NCBI GenBank assembly: GCA_002371715.1 | Contig: DFGF01000171.1 | Coordinates: 6,485 to 24,209, forward strand | Length of the DNA stretch: 17,725 nt | Direction of reading: 5' to 3' | Source: Prevotella sp. UBA3757 | Lineage (GTDB): Bacteria; Bacteroidota; Bacteroidia; Bacteroidales; Bacteroidaceae | In this document: piece by piece, positions 6,801 to 13,793 of the stretch | Position numbering within the stretch: position 1 is the first letter of the stretch | Layout: each line of letters opens with the position of its first letter | Translations under genes and position numbers: made by a program | The notes under the pieces: generated by a model | Seen by the model: only the letters and a program-made list of their open reading frames with translations | Databases searched by the model: none | Told to the model about the DNA's origin: nothing

Positions 6801-9800
6801 ACGGCTAACACCACTCTTTCAGTTGCGTTTGAAGCTATTACCCATACTTTGAGCATCACTGCCATCGGTAATGGGAGTGCAAGGTATGACGGTACAGAAA
6901 TACGTAATGGCAGTGATAGCTTTGATATTAAAGCAGGTGGTTTTGCAACGGTCCTATTCTCTCCTGATTACGACTACAGAATTAAGAGTGTGACGATGAA
7001 TGGCAATGATGTAACATCAAAAGTCAATCTCACATATGGTTATATGATAACAAATATTGCGGAAGATATTAATATTTTGGTAATTTTCGAAATCATTCCA
7101 CGTACAACTACCTATGGACTTACTATAGCTGCAACAGGTAATGGTAGTGCGACTTACAATAGTACTTCAGTTAGAGGCAAGACGCAGACGTTTAGCATCA
7201 ACGAAGGGACATCGGCTGTTGTCAAGTTCACGCCAGATGGAGGATACAAAATAAAGAGTGTAAAACTGAACGGAACAGATGTCACTGCATCGGTTTCCAA
7301 TAGCCAATACACCATCAGCAACATCAACAGTGATACAACCCTCGAAGTCGTATTCGAGGGCATAACCCATACGTTGAGCATCACGGCATCTGGCAATGGT
7401 AGTGCAAACTATAACAGCACTACCGTCAGAGGAAAGACGCAGACATTTACTGTCAACGAAGGAACTTCGGCAACAATTACGTTTACACCTGACGCAGGCT
7501 ATCGTATTGCCAGCGTAAAAGTCAATAATACGGATGTGACTGCAAATGTTGTCAGCAACAAGTACACCATTAACAATATCACAACGAACACCACTCTATC
7601 AGTTACATTCGAGGCTATCACCCACACGCTGAGCATCACAGCTTCCGGCAATGGTAGCGCAACTTACAATAATACTACTGTCAGAGGAAAGACGCAGGCT
7701 TTTACTGTCAATGAAGGAACTTCGGCAACAATTACGTTTGCCCCTGATGCAGGCTATAAGATTAGCAGCGTAAAAGTGAACAATACTGATGTAACAGCAA
7801 GCGTGATTAATGACCGGTATACGATTTCAAACATTTCAGCGAACACGACGTTAGCAGTAGCCTTTGAGGCTATTCCACCTACGACATACGCGCTGTCAAT
7901 AACGGCAATAGGTAATGGCTATGCAACTTATAACGGCAATACGGTGAGAGGAAGGACCTCGACATTCTCGGTCGTTGAGGGTAACAATGCTGTTCTGAAG
8001 TTCTCGGCTGACGAGGGTAACAGATTGAAAAGTGTCAAGGTGAACGGACAGGACGTAATGGCAGCCATCACGAACAGTCAGTATACCATCAGCAACATTA
8101 CAACAACAACCGTCGTAGAAGTGACGTTCGAGGTTATTCCGTCTTACACGCTGAACATCGCGGCTGTAGGAAATGGTAGCGCAAGCTATAACGAGACAAC
8201 CATCAGGAACCAGAGCCAGAACTTTACGCTGCAGGAAGGCTCGTCAGCAACCATCACGCTGACGGCTGATGAAGGTTATCGCGTCAAGAGCGTGACAGTG
8301 AACAATGAGGATTGGACATCGCAGGTGGTTGACGGACAGGTTTTCATCAGCAACATCATGCAGAACATGAACGTGGAGGTGGCATTCGAGGCAATTCCGC
8401 CAACGACCTATTCGCTGAGCATTACGGCAAAGGGCAACGGCACGGTGACATACGACGGCCAAACGTTGAGAGACGGAACAACGGCGTTTACCGTCGTGGA
8501 AGGGTCGTATGCCACGATACAGATGGCGGCCGACGACGGCTACAGGCTAAAAAGCGTCGTGCTGAACGGCAGGGACGTGACGGCAAGCGTCAGCAACGGG
8601 CGATATACCACAGGCAAGATTATGAGTAACACTTCGCTGACGGTAGAGTTTGAGGCCATACCGACCTACACGCTGACCATACAATCGACGGCCTTCGGTT
8701 CGGTGAAGTACGGCGATGTCGTCATCACCAACCGGACGGAGGCGTTCACCGTCAGGGAGGGCAGCCAAGCCATGCTGACGTTTGCTGCTGACGGCAACGG
8801 ACGACTGATACGTGTCACGCTGAATGGTGAGGACATTACGCCGTCTCTCACCAACGGACAATACACCATCAGCGACATCCGCACGGACCAAACAGTGGTA
8901 GCGGAATATGCTGAGGACGTCACGAAACTATTAGAGGGCGGCGTGGCCTACAGCGTGACATCCTACGATGAAGGCTCGGTAGTCGTGGCACCAGGCAACT
9001 ACGGACAAGTTCTGAAGGTTCCGGCCTCGTTCGAGGCCAAGGGCAAGACATGGACGGTGACGGGAATTGCCGACGATGCGCTGGCGGGCAACAGCACGTT
9101 GGCGGCAGTCGTCTGGGAGCCGGAGGTGCGGTTTACGGCTGAGGTGACGAATCCGAACCTGCTGCTGTACGTGAAGCGGGCGGAGTATGCACCGGAGGCT
9201 ATACAGAACGTGGTGGTGGGCGACATGGCCGAGAGCATCGTGCTGACGGACGCTGACGCGGGTAATGACTTCTACTGCCCACGGGCTTTTACGGCACGGC
9301 GCATCACCTATGAACATAACTACGGAATGACAACGGGCTACCATGAGACACAGGGCTGGGAAACCATCGTGCTGCCATTCGACGTGACAACGGTGCTGAA
9401 CCGCAGGGGCACGGAACTGGTGGCCTACGCCACGTGGCAGCACGGCAGCAGCCAGCGGCCCTTCTGGCTCTACCAACTGACCAGCCAGGGCTGGCGGGCA
9501 GCAGAGGGCATCAAGGCCAACACGCCGTACATCATATCGATGCCGAACAACGAAATCTATGAGGCGAGCTACAACGTCAGCGGCAACATCCAGTTTGCCG
9601 GCAACAACGTGGAGGTGAAGGCCAGCAACGAAATGGCTACCGGCCACTACGGCAACAAGCAGCTGGTGGCGAACTACCAGACGCAACCGGCCAACAGCAA
9701 CATCTATGCGCTGAACGTGAACAACCTGTGGAGCACGAACACGGAAACGGACGTCGAGGGCAGCATCTTCGTACGTAACCTGCGCACCATCCATCCCTTC

Positions 9801-10007
9801 GAAGCGTACATGACACTGGAGGGTTCCAATGCGCCAAGGACAATCGGCATCTTTGACGGTGCAACCGGGGTAAATGAAGAATTAAGAATGAAGAATGAAG
9901 AATTTGCTACCGCTGCTGATTGGTACGACCTGCAGGGACGGAAACTGTACGGCAAACCGAAACAAAAAGGTGTGTACATTAGTAAAGGTAAAAAAGTAAA
10001 AAGATAA
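3900..10007 (+). CDS. Giant secreted protein: BspA-type LRR plus 17 InlB/Flg_new-type repeats
   Basis: The 2035-aa product has a signal peptide with a long N-region (hydrophobic core about residues 17-30, likely cleavage after SIYA, residue 34). Residues about 93-147 hold three BspA-type leucine-rich repeats (AFSSCTQL, AFAGCTSL, AFTGCTAM). Residues 199-1675 are 17 repeats of about 85 aa (pattern YxLxIxAxGNGSxxYN...FTVNEGTSATITFxPDAGYxIxSVKVN...DVT...QYTISNIxxxTTLxVxFE), the divergent InlB-B/Flg_new type. The last 360 residues are a distinct region ending in YDLQGRK...KGVYI, a tail common on Bacteroidales secreted proteins and similar to a type IX sorting tail. Likely a surface adhesin or matrix protein. 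GC rises from 35% (5041-5100) to 62% (8521-8580) within this one frame. Stop TAA at 10005. Confidence 0.8.
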   Translation: MNIIKVKNYRHIDIDWLRLICILLLTLFNGSIYAADRAEVDGIIYEYIQYEQGYGLVRIVGVNHSKISGDLKIPTTVRDKKLANNRTCRPTEIAVGAFSSCTQLISINTSSVRYIKAQAFAGCTSLQKIYHNCKEIGSKAFTGCTAMDTVYYSNNTSIASDAFDEYTYQNAKLIVPDVYREGCNNHEVWSKFQNKVYSYSITLHPTYGSVSYNGILVNSDELETFTILEGKSITLSFKPESGRELANLFINGEDVTSKVRDNQYTIESVLESMSIQISFFSITISAKGNGRILCKENSVYNDPWTAGSEKGNTRNGTNNYIVPTGDYRLDFFVYPDDGFRISKIIRDGEDITSTAYIYRNVYSENISYSTKLEFTFEEIPPVIYKLSVKTTGNGVVSYNGTNVRDGEMFFDIEEGNSPVLSFTPDTGNKIKSVKLNDKDITSDLTNNQYTINNISSDHKMEVEFEPIIHSLTIKATGCGSATFNNTEIRDKSSSFAVNEGTSATIAFNTDAGYRIKTVKLNDTNVTSSIVNGQYTISNISSDNTLEVEFEKSTYMLNIKSTGNGTTIYNSTSIRNQGNSFTVDEGTTAVITFSPDAGYRIKSVIINGADVTAFVSNSHYTVSNISANTTIEVEYDTIPIASYSLNISATGNGTITYNGTTIRGKSQAFTVDEGASATITIAADDGHVISSVKVNDVDVTSNIINNQYTISNISGNTTLKVVFEPITHSLSITASGNGSASYNSTAVRGKTQTFTVNEGTSAIVSFTPDAGYRIASVKVNNSDVTANVANNQYTISNITANTTLSVTFEAITHSLSITASGNGSAGFNSTTIRNKTEVFTINEGTSATVTFTPDAGYKIKSVKMNGTDITSSVSDSQYTISNISSDTTLEVAFEAITHTLSITASGNGSATYNSTAVRDKTQTFTVNEGTSATITFTPDAGYHIASVKVNNTDVTANVVSNKYTISNITANTTLSVAFEAITHTLSITAIGNGSARYDGTEIRNGSDSFDIKAGGFATVLFSPDYDYRIKSVTMNGNDVTSKVNLTYGYMITNIAEDINILVIFEIIPRTTTYGLTIAATGNGSATYNSTSVRGKTQTFSINEGTSAVVKFTPDGGYKIKSVKLNGTDVTASVSNSQYTISNINSDTTLEVVFEGITHTLSITASGNGSANYNSTTVRGKTQTFTVNEGTSATITFTPDAGYRIASVKVNNTDVTANVVSNKYTINNITTNTTLSVTFEAITHTLSITASGNGSATYNNTTVRGKTQAFTVNEGTSATITFAPDAGYKISSVKVNNTDVTASVINDRYTISNISANTTLAVAFEAIPPTTYALSITAIGNGYATYNGNTVRGRTSTFSVVEGNNAVLKFSADEGNRLKSVKVNGQDVMAAITNSQYTISNITTTTVVEVTFEVIPSYTLNIAAVGNGSASYNETTIRNQSQNFTLQEGSSATITLTADEGYRVKSVTVNNEDWTSQVVDGQVFISNIMQNMNVEVAFEAIPPTTYSLSITAKGNGTVTYDGQTLRDGTTAFTVVEGSYATIQMAADDGYRLKSVVLNGRDVTASVSNGRYTTGKIMSNTSLTVEFEAIPTYTLTIQSTAFGSVKYGDVVITNRTEAFTVREGSQAMLTFAADGNGRLIRVTLNGEDITPSLTNGQYTISDIRTDQTVVAEYAEDVTKLLEGGVAYSVTSYDEGSVVVAPGNYGQVLKVPASFEAKGKTWTVTGIADDALAGNSTLAAVVWEPEVRFTAEVTNPNLLLYVKRAEYAPEAIQNVVVGDMAESIVLTDADAGNDFYCPRAFTARRITYEHNYGMTTGYHETQGWETIVLPFDVTTVLNRRGTELVAYATWQHGSSQRPFWLYQLTSQGWRAAEGIKANTPYIISMPNNEIYEASYNVSGNIQFAGNNVEVKASNEMATGHYGNKQLVANYQTQPANSNIYALNVNNLWSTNTETDVEGSIFVRNLRTIHPFEAYMTLEGSNAPRTIGIFDGATGVNEELRMKNEEFATAADWYDLQGRKLYGKPKQKGVYISKGKKVKR
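4494..8922 (+). repeat. 17 tandem coding repeats, about 255 bp each
   Basis: The units encode the InlB/Flg_new-type domains of the giant protein. The second unit is longest (about 100 aa) and most divergent. Units 7-13 (about 6080-7875) are the most alike, with long identical DNA tracts between units 9 and 12. Units 14-17 are more divergent and GC-rich. Two versions of the loop recur, IASVKVNN (units 7, 9, 12) and IKSVKxNG (units 8, 11), so duplication probably involved blocks of more than one unit. Confidence 0.85.
9874..9901 (+). repeat. In-frame heptamer array near the 3' end of the giant gene
   Basis: Four 7-bp units, ATGAAGA ATTAAGA then ATGAAGA twice, encode NEELRMKNEE between GVN and the DLQGRK tail. 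A pure ATGAAGA array would contain TGA in every frame; the one variant unit (ATTAAGA) and the breakdown after the last unit fall exactly where TGA would be read. Confidence 0.75.
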
Positions 10008-10053
10008 AAAAACGACAACGAATTAAACGAATTGGGGAATTGGGAAATCAATT

Positions 10054-10083
10054 GTCAAATTGTAAATGGTCAAATTGTAAATT
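10054..10083 (+). repeat. Two-copy 15-bp repeat before the PEGA/barrel gene
   Basis: GTCAAATTGTAAATG (10054-10068) is followed by the same 15 bases with the last changed to T (10069-10083), seven bases before the ATG at 10090. Similar AATTG-containing heptamer-like sequence precedes it from about 10028. Confidence 0.7.
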
Positions 10084-10089
10084 GAAATA

Positions 10090-11667
10090 ATGGTGAAACG
10101 GATAGTGACAATGATAATTGGGGCGATGGCGGCCATGACCGTCGGCGCACAGACAATGAAGGTGCTGGACTTCCGGCTGCTGGAGAACGACCTGACGGCC
10201 AACATACAGGGGACGGCAAAGACGGACATGAACGGCGAGACGGCAGCACTCATCAAGATACAGACACCTGAGCGGGGCTTCAGCTTCGACGGGGGCATGC
10301 AGGGCATCGTGGCCTCGGAGCAGCATGCCGGCGAACTATGGCTCTACGTACCGCGACGGGCGCAGAAGCTGATTATCCAGCACCCGGACTACGGCGTGCT
10401 GCGCGACTACTACTACCCCATACCCATCCAGGGCGGCAAGACCTACGAGATGCTCATCGACATCGGCACGGGCCGCTATGCCACCATCACGACGGGTGTG
10501 GCCAAGGCCACCGTCATCATCGACGGTGACGACTGCGGCGTGTCGCCTGTGCGTAAATACCTGAACTACGGACGCCACACCATCCGCGCCGTCAAGGACC
10601 GCTTCGAGGGCGAGACCACCGCCACCATCACCGTCAACTCTCAACCATCAGACATCACCCCTCAGCCCTCAGCCGTCAGCCCTCAGCCTTCAGCCCTCAG
10701 CCTTCAGCCATCTTCCCTCCTGTTCCACGTTGACATGCAGGACATGAGCCATCTGTACGGCGACGTGCGGGTGACGGTGGACAACCGGGCCGACATCTTT
10801 CTGAACGGACAGCTGATGGGCACGGGCGAGTGGACCGCACAGCTGCGCGAGGGCAACTACACCGTCGAGACGCGCAAGGCCGACAGCGACCCAATGATGA
10901 CATCGTTTACGGTCAAGGCACGCCAGATGAACGAGGTCAGGGCCAACGCACCCATTCAGCATACGGGCTGGCTGCACGTCTACACCCGTCCACGCAACGT
11001 CAGGATTGCTCCGATAGACGTCAGCGAGACACAGACGCTGCCCGTGGGCAGCTATCAGCTGGAATTCTCGCGCAAGGGCTACGTGACGCAGAACATAGAG
11101 TACACCGTACGCCGCAACGAAACCACACTGGACACCGTCACCCTGCAGCGTGTCACCTACGTCAAGCCGCTGGCCTTCTACTTCGGCGGCGGCTATACGC
11201 TGCGTTCGCTATCGGGCGTAACGGCCATGGTGGGTGCCGTCTACCAGCGCCACGACCTGCAGGCCTCCTACACGTTCGGACTCAGCGAGAGTGACGTAAT
11301 GTACTGGAACGGCGACATGACGACGGGCACAAAGTATAAGATGCAGTCGGTAGGCGTGAAGTACGGCTACCAGTTTCCGCTGATGCGACAGCTGGCCATC
11401 ACGCCGCAGGTGGGCTGGCAGTACAACTTCCTGACAGCCGATGCCGCGCAGGCGGGCTACACGACGCTGGGCGACAAGGCGTCGAGCCAGGCACTGACCG
11501 TGGGAGCCAAGATCGTGCTGGTGCCCATCCAACACCTCTACGTGTTTGTGGCACCGGAATATATGGTGGCACTCACGAAGGACAACTATATGACGGCAAT
11601 TGACAATGCCGGCATCGTGGGCAACAACGGCTTTGCCGTGCATGCCGGACTGCTGGTCAACTTTTGA
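10090..11667 (+). CDS. PEGA-domain protein with C-terminal outer-membrane beta-barrel
   Basis: The 525-aa product starts with a signal peptide (cleavage likely after VGA, residue 20). An N-terminal domain (about 25-125) is followed by a PEGA-like domain (about 128-182: ATVIIDGDDCGVSPV...YGRHTIRAVKD), a repetitive QPSA linker (184-207), a second PEGA-like domain (about 226-277: ADIFLNGQLMGTGEW...EGNYTVE) and a third (about 293-352, with LPVGSYQLEFSRKGY). From about residue 358 alternating aromatic strands ending in HAGLLVNF indicate a small outer-membrane barrel. PEGA domains are typical of surface proteins; a role in anchoring or scaffolding is inference. It lies 82 bases after the giant gene. 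Its stop codon is the first three bases of a heptamer array. Confidence 0.75.
   Translation: MVKRIVTMIIGAMAAMTVGAQTMKVLDFRLLENDLTANIQGTAKTDMNGETAALIKIQTPERGFSFDGGMQGIVASEQHAGELWLYVPRRAQKLIIQHPDYGVLRDYYYPIPIQGGKTYEMLIDIGTGRYATITTGVAKATVIIDGDDCGVSPVRKYLNYGRHTIRAVKDRFEGETTATITVNSQPSDITPQPSAVSPQPSALSLQPSSLLFHVDMQDMSHLYGDVRVTVDNRADIFLNGQLMGTGEWTAQLREGNYTVETRKADSDPMMTSFTVKARQMNEVRANAPIQHTGWLHVYTRPRNVRIAPIDVSETQTLPVGSYQLEFSRKGYVTQNIEYTVRRNETTLDTVTLQRVTYVKPLAFYFGGGYTLRSLSGVTAMVGAVYQRHDLQASYTFGLSESDVMYWNGDMTTGTKYKMQSVGVKYGYQFPLMRQLAITPQVGWQYNFLTADAAQAGYTTLGDKASSQALTVGAKIVLVPIQHLYVFVAPEYMVALTKDNYMTAIDNAGIVGNNGFAVHAGLLVNF
10639..10708 (+). repeat. In-frame heptamer array encoding a QPS-rich linker
   Basis: Ten 7-bp units in phase, three degenerate ones followed by seven close to CCTCAGC/CTTCAGC. 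Because three units equal seven codons, the product repeats every seven residues (QPSAVSP, QPSALSL). The array sits between two PEGA-like domains, where a flexible linker is tolerated. Confidence 0.8.
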
Positions 11668-11713
11668 ACATTGAACATGGAACGTTGAACAATGAACATG
11701 GAACATAGAACGT
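11665..11713 (+). repeat. Heptamer array (TGAACAT family) between two surface genes
   Basis: Seven 7-bp units: TGAACAT twice, GGAACGT, TGAACAA, TGAACAT, GGAACAT, AGAACGT. The first TGA is the stop codon of the PEGA/barrel gene; the lipoprotein ATG follows 17 bases after the last unit. The same family, on the opposite strand, occurs at 16851-16878. Confidence 0.8.
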
Positions 11714-11729
11714 TGAAGTATTATAAAGG

Positions 11730-12665
11730 ATGAAAAAGAAGATAGCATTTTTGATGGCTGCACTGCTGCTGATAGCTTGCGGCGGCGGTGACGATGGAGG
11801 CGGCACGACGCCGTCGGGAGGTAGCGAGTACCTGAACGTGCAGAACGTGGACATACCGGGTGGCAACACGACGGCGACGCTGTATATCAATGCCAGCCAA
11901 AACTGTGAGTGGACGGTGACATGGAGTGAGGCCTGGATACGCAGCATCAACCCGACGAAGGGACGCGGTTCACAGAACGCTACCATCAACGTGACGCAGA
12001 ATCCCTCGTCGACGGCTACACGTACGGCCGTCATCACGGTGAAGAACACCAACGGCAGCATCGAGCGTAACATCACCGTCACCCAGTCGCCCAATGCCGA
12101 AGCCCTGGAACTGAGCATGACCAATATTGAGTTCGGCAGCGCAGCAGACAGCAGGGAAGTCACCGTGACCAGTAACACCCACTGGACCATCACCGGACAG
12201 GCCAGCTGGCTGACGCTGAACAAGACGGAAGGCGACAACAATGGCAGCGTGCGCATATCGGTAGAGCCCAATACGGCCAAGACCAGCCGCGAGACGGTGC
12301 TGACCTTTACGGGAATGGGCGGCATAACCAAGCAGTTGACGGTGAAGCAACAGGGCGACACGTCGACCGACTTCCACCTGTCGACAAGTGAGCTGTCAGC
12401 ACAGGCTCAGGCCGGCACGGTGCAGTTTAACATCATAGGTGACGCCCGCTGGACGCTGTCGTGCAACCAGGGTTGGGCGACGCCTAACATCACGTCGGGC
12501 GAGGGCAACGCCACCGTCGTTCTGACACTGACGGCCAACACCAGTGAGGAGGCCCGCGAGGCTACCATCAGCGTGAGTTCCGATGCGAAGACAGAGACTG
12601 TCACGCTGCGCCAGGCAGGAGCTGCCTGGCCGGGAGGCAACGACAATACGCCACCGGGGATTTGA
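11730..12665 (+). CDS. Surface lipoprotein with three BACON domains
   Basis: The 311-aa product has a lipoprotein signal peptide with lipobox LIAC and Cys17. The following GGGDDGGG resembles the Bacteroidetes lipoprotein export signal, so surface exposure is likely. Three BACON domains follow (about 34-119, 126-208 and 214-295), each with the typical W-x-V/I/L-x...W.....SG/EG pattern and an R-A/T-A/T-I/V-T-V-TQ-like end. BACON domains are proposed to bind glycans or mucin, or to act as spacers in Bacteroidetes surface proteins; no enzymatic domain is attached here. The tail WPGGNDNTPPGI is short. The gene is convergent with the phosphatase-fold gene and separated from it by a 9-bp tandem array. 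Composition is GC-rich, like the rest of the right half. Confidence 0.85.
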   Translation: MKKKIAFLMAALLLIACGGGDDGGGTTPSGGSEYLNVQNVDIPGGNTTATLYINASQNCEWTVTWSEAWIRSINPTKGRGSQNATINVTQNPSSTATRTAVITVKNTNGSIERNITVTQSPNAEALELSMTNIEFGSAADSREVTVTSNTHWTITGQASWLTLNKTEGDNNGSVRISVEPNTAKTSRETVLTFTGMGGITKQLTVKQQGDTSTDFHLSTSELSAQAQAGTVQFNIIGDARWTLSCNQGWATPNITSGEGNATVVLTLTANTSEEAREATISVSSDAKTETVTLRQAGAAWPGGNDNTPPGI

Positions 12666-12671
12666 GGGATC

Positions 12672-12770
12672 GGAGTAATCAGAGTATTCGGAGTAATCAG
12701 AGTAATCAGATTAATCGGAGTAATCGGAATAATCAGAGTAATCGGAATGGTCGGAGTAATCTGATTACTC
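12672..12770. repeat. Eleven-copy 9-bp tandem array between convergent genes
   Basis: Eleven consecutive 9-bp units close to GGAGTAATC fill the gap between convergent genes. The last two units (12754-12770) form an 8-bp hairpin, GAGTAATC-T-GATTACTC. The last unit contains the TAA stop (12767-12765) of the minus-strand gene. The hairpin lacks a T-run, so I do not call it a terminator. Confidence 0.85.
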
Positions 12771-13739
12771 AAAGCGGAGGCGAGCTACCAAAGGCAGGTG
12801 GTCGCTGAAGCCTCGCTGATAACGATAACCATGATAAGTGCGGAGGGGGCGTAGCCCTCCGTACGTTTTGTCTTCCTCTAACAGAAAAGGGGCGTCGTTG
12901 ACGTAGACTGAGTCGACGGTGGGCAGCAAGGAGGGACTGACCAGGATGTGGTCAATGCTCTGCCAACGACCCTCATAGCGGTAAGTACCACTGGCGGCAC
13001 CATGACGGCCCTGCACCCTGCGGCTGATGTTGCGCAGGCCGTGCTGCTCCAGGAACTGTAGGGAAGGGCTGTCAGCATAGTCATTGAAATCGCCCGCCAC
13101 GATAATCTTCGCCTCGGGCGGCAACCGACGGACGGCGCTTATCAGGCGTTCCATGACGATGCGGCGGTTGGCACGCGTGGCCTTCTCGCCACCGAAGCGG
13201 CTGGGCGCATGGACTACGAAGACATGCAGCGTGTCGCCCCGCTGGGTTTCGCCCCGCACGTAGAGAATGTCACGTGTAGGCCGCATGCCTTCCAATGGCT
13301 GGATGCCCAGACACTCGTAGCACACGGGCCGGAAGGAAAAGGGCTGATAGAGCAGTGCTACATCGATGCCACGCACATCGGGCGACGACGTCATCAGAAA
13401 TTCGTAGCCGGCATTGCGAAGCAGTGAACGGCGCGTAAGGTCACGCAACACCGAGTCGTTCTCGACCTCGACAAGAGCCACCAGGTCGGGCAATGACTCC
13501 GTAGAACAGGAAATAATCTCCTGGCCGATACTGTTGACCTTGCGCCAATAGCGGGCTGGCGTCCACTGACGTACGGAAGCCGGCAGCCATTCCTGGTCCT
13601 GCTTCAGCGAATCATGACTGCAGTCAAAGAGGTTCTCACAGTTCAGCTCGACCAGCGTCAGTGATTGCGCCCCGATGGGGCTAAATGATAAATGATAAAT
13701 GAGAAATGACAAAGTGGCCAGGCGCAGAAAATATCTCAT
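12765..13739 (-). CDS. Secreted endonuclease/exonuclease/phosphatase-fold protein
   Basis: From the ATG at 13739 the 324-aa product has a signal peptide (hydrophobic stretch TLSFLIYHLSF, likely cut after IGA) and then the motifs of the Mg-dependent EEP superfamily in order: NCEN (33-36), VEVEN (about 90-94), VVHAP (176-180), GDFND (216-220), SIDHILVS (261-268) and SDHLP (312-316). Asn, Glu, Asp and His positions for metal binding and catalysis are all present, so it should be active on a phosphodiester or phosphomonoester in the periplasm or outside; DNA, RNA and lipid head groups are all possible. The frame is open back to another ATG at 13775, but the shorter start gives a normal signal peptide. 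Its hydrophobic core is encoded by a TCATTTA heptamer array. Last gene of the leftward run. Confidence 0.85.
   Translation of the reverse strand: MRYFLRLATLSFLIYHLSFSPIGAQSLTLVELNCENLFDCSHDSLKQDQEWLPASVRQWTPARYWRKVNSIGQEIISCSTESLPDLVALVEVENDSVLRDLTRRSLLRNAGYEFLMTSSPDVRGIDVALLYQPFSFRPVCYECLGIQPLEGMRPTRDILYVRGETQRGDTLHVFVVHAPSRFGGEKATRANRRIVMERLISAVRRLPPEAKIIVAGDFNDYADSPSLQFLEQHGLRNISRRVQGRHGAASGTYRYEGRWQSIDHILVSPSLLPTVDSVYVNDAPFLLEEDKTYGGLRPLRTYHGYRYQRGFSDHLPLVARLRFE
13669..13709. repeat. Stem-loop plus heptamer array encoding a signal-peptide core
   Basis: GCCCC-GAT-GGGGC (13669-13681) runs directly into four TAAATGA-type units to 13709. On the coding (minus) strand the array reads TCATTTA and encodes the LSFLIYHLSF core; the stem-loop encodes the following SPIGA. 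13681-13709 is perfectly complementary to 13765-13793 over 29 bases. Confidence 0.85.
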
Positions 13740-13764
13740 ACCGCGCCTACCCATTTCATATTTC

Positions 13765-13793
13765 TCATTTCTCATTTATCATTTATCATTTAG
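13765..13793. repeat. Inverted heptamer array upstream of the phosphatase-fold gene
   Basis: Four TCATTTA/TCATTTC-type units, the exact reverse complement of 13681-13709. On the minus strand it begins with the TAA stop of the antiporter gene (13792-13790). The phosphatase-fold start codon at 13739 lies in the 55-base loop between the two arms. Confidence 0.85.

Noticed and set aside
4494..8922. Regularly spaced DNA repeats that could suggest a CRISPR-like array
   Set aside because: The whole stretch is one open frame with protein-level repeats of about 85 aa; there are no short identical repeats with unique spacers and no cas genes.
8931..9794. 287-codon open frame on the minus strand
   Set aside because: It lies wholly inside the GC-rich end of the giant gene, has an Arg/His/Val-rich composition typical of antisense reading of GC-rich genes, and shows no motif.
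12407..12772. Minus-strand open frame with an ITPI-type N-terminal repeat
   Set aside because: The repetitive N-terminus is only the translation of the 9-bp array and the rest is antisense to the BACON lipoprotein.
13681..13793. Insertion-sequence terminal inverted repeats
   Set aside because: The 29-bp arms are made of heptamer units and enclose only 55 bases with no transposase; no target duplication is visible.
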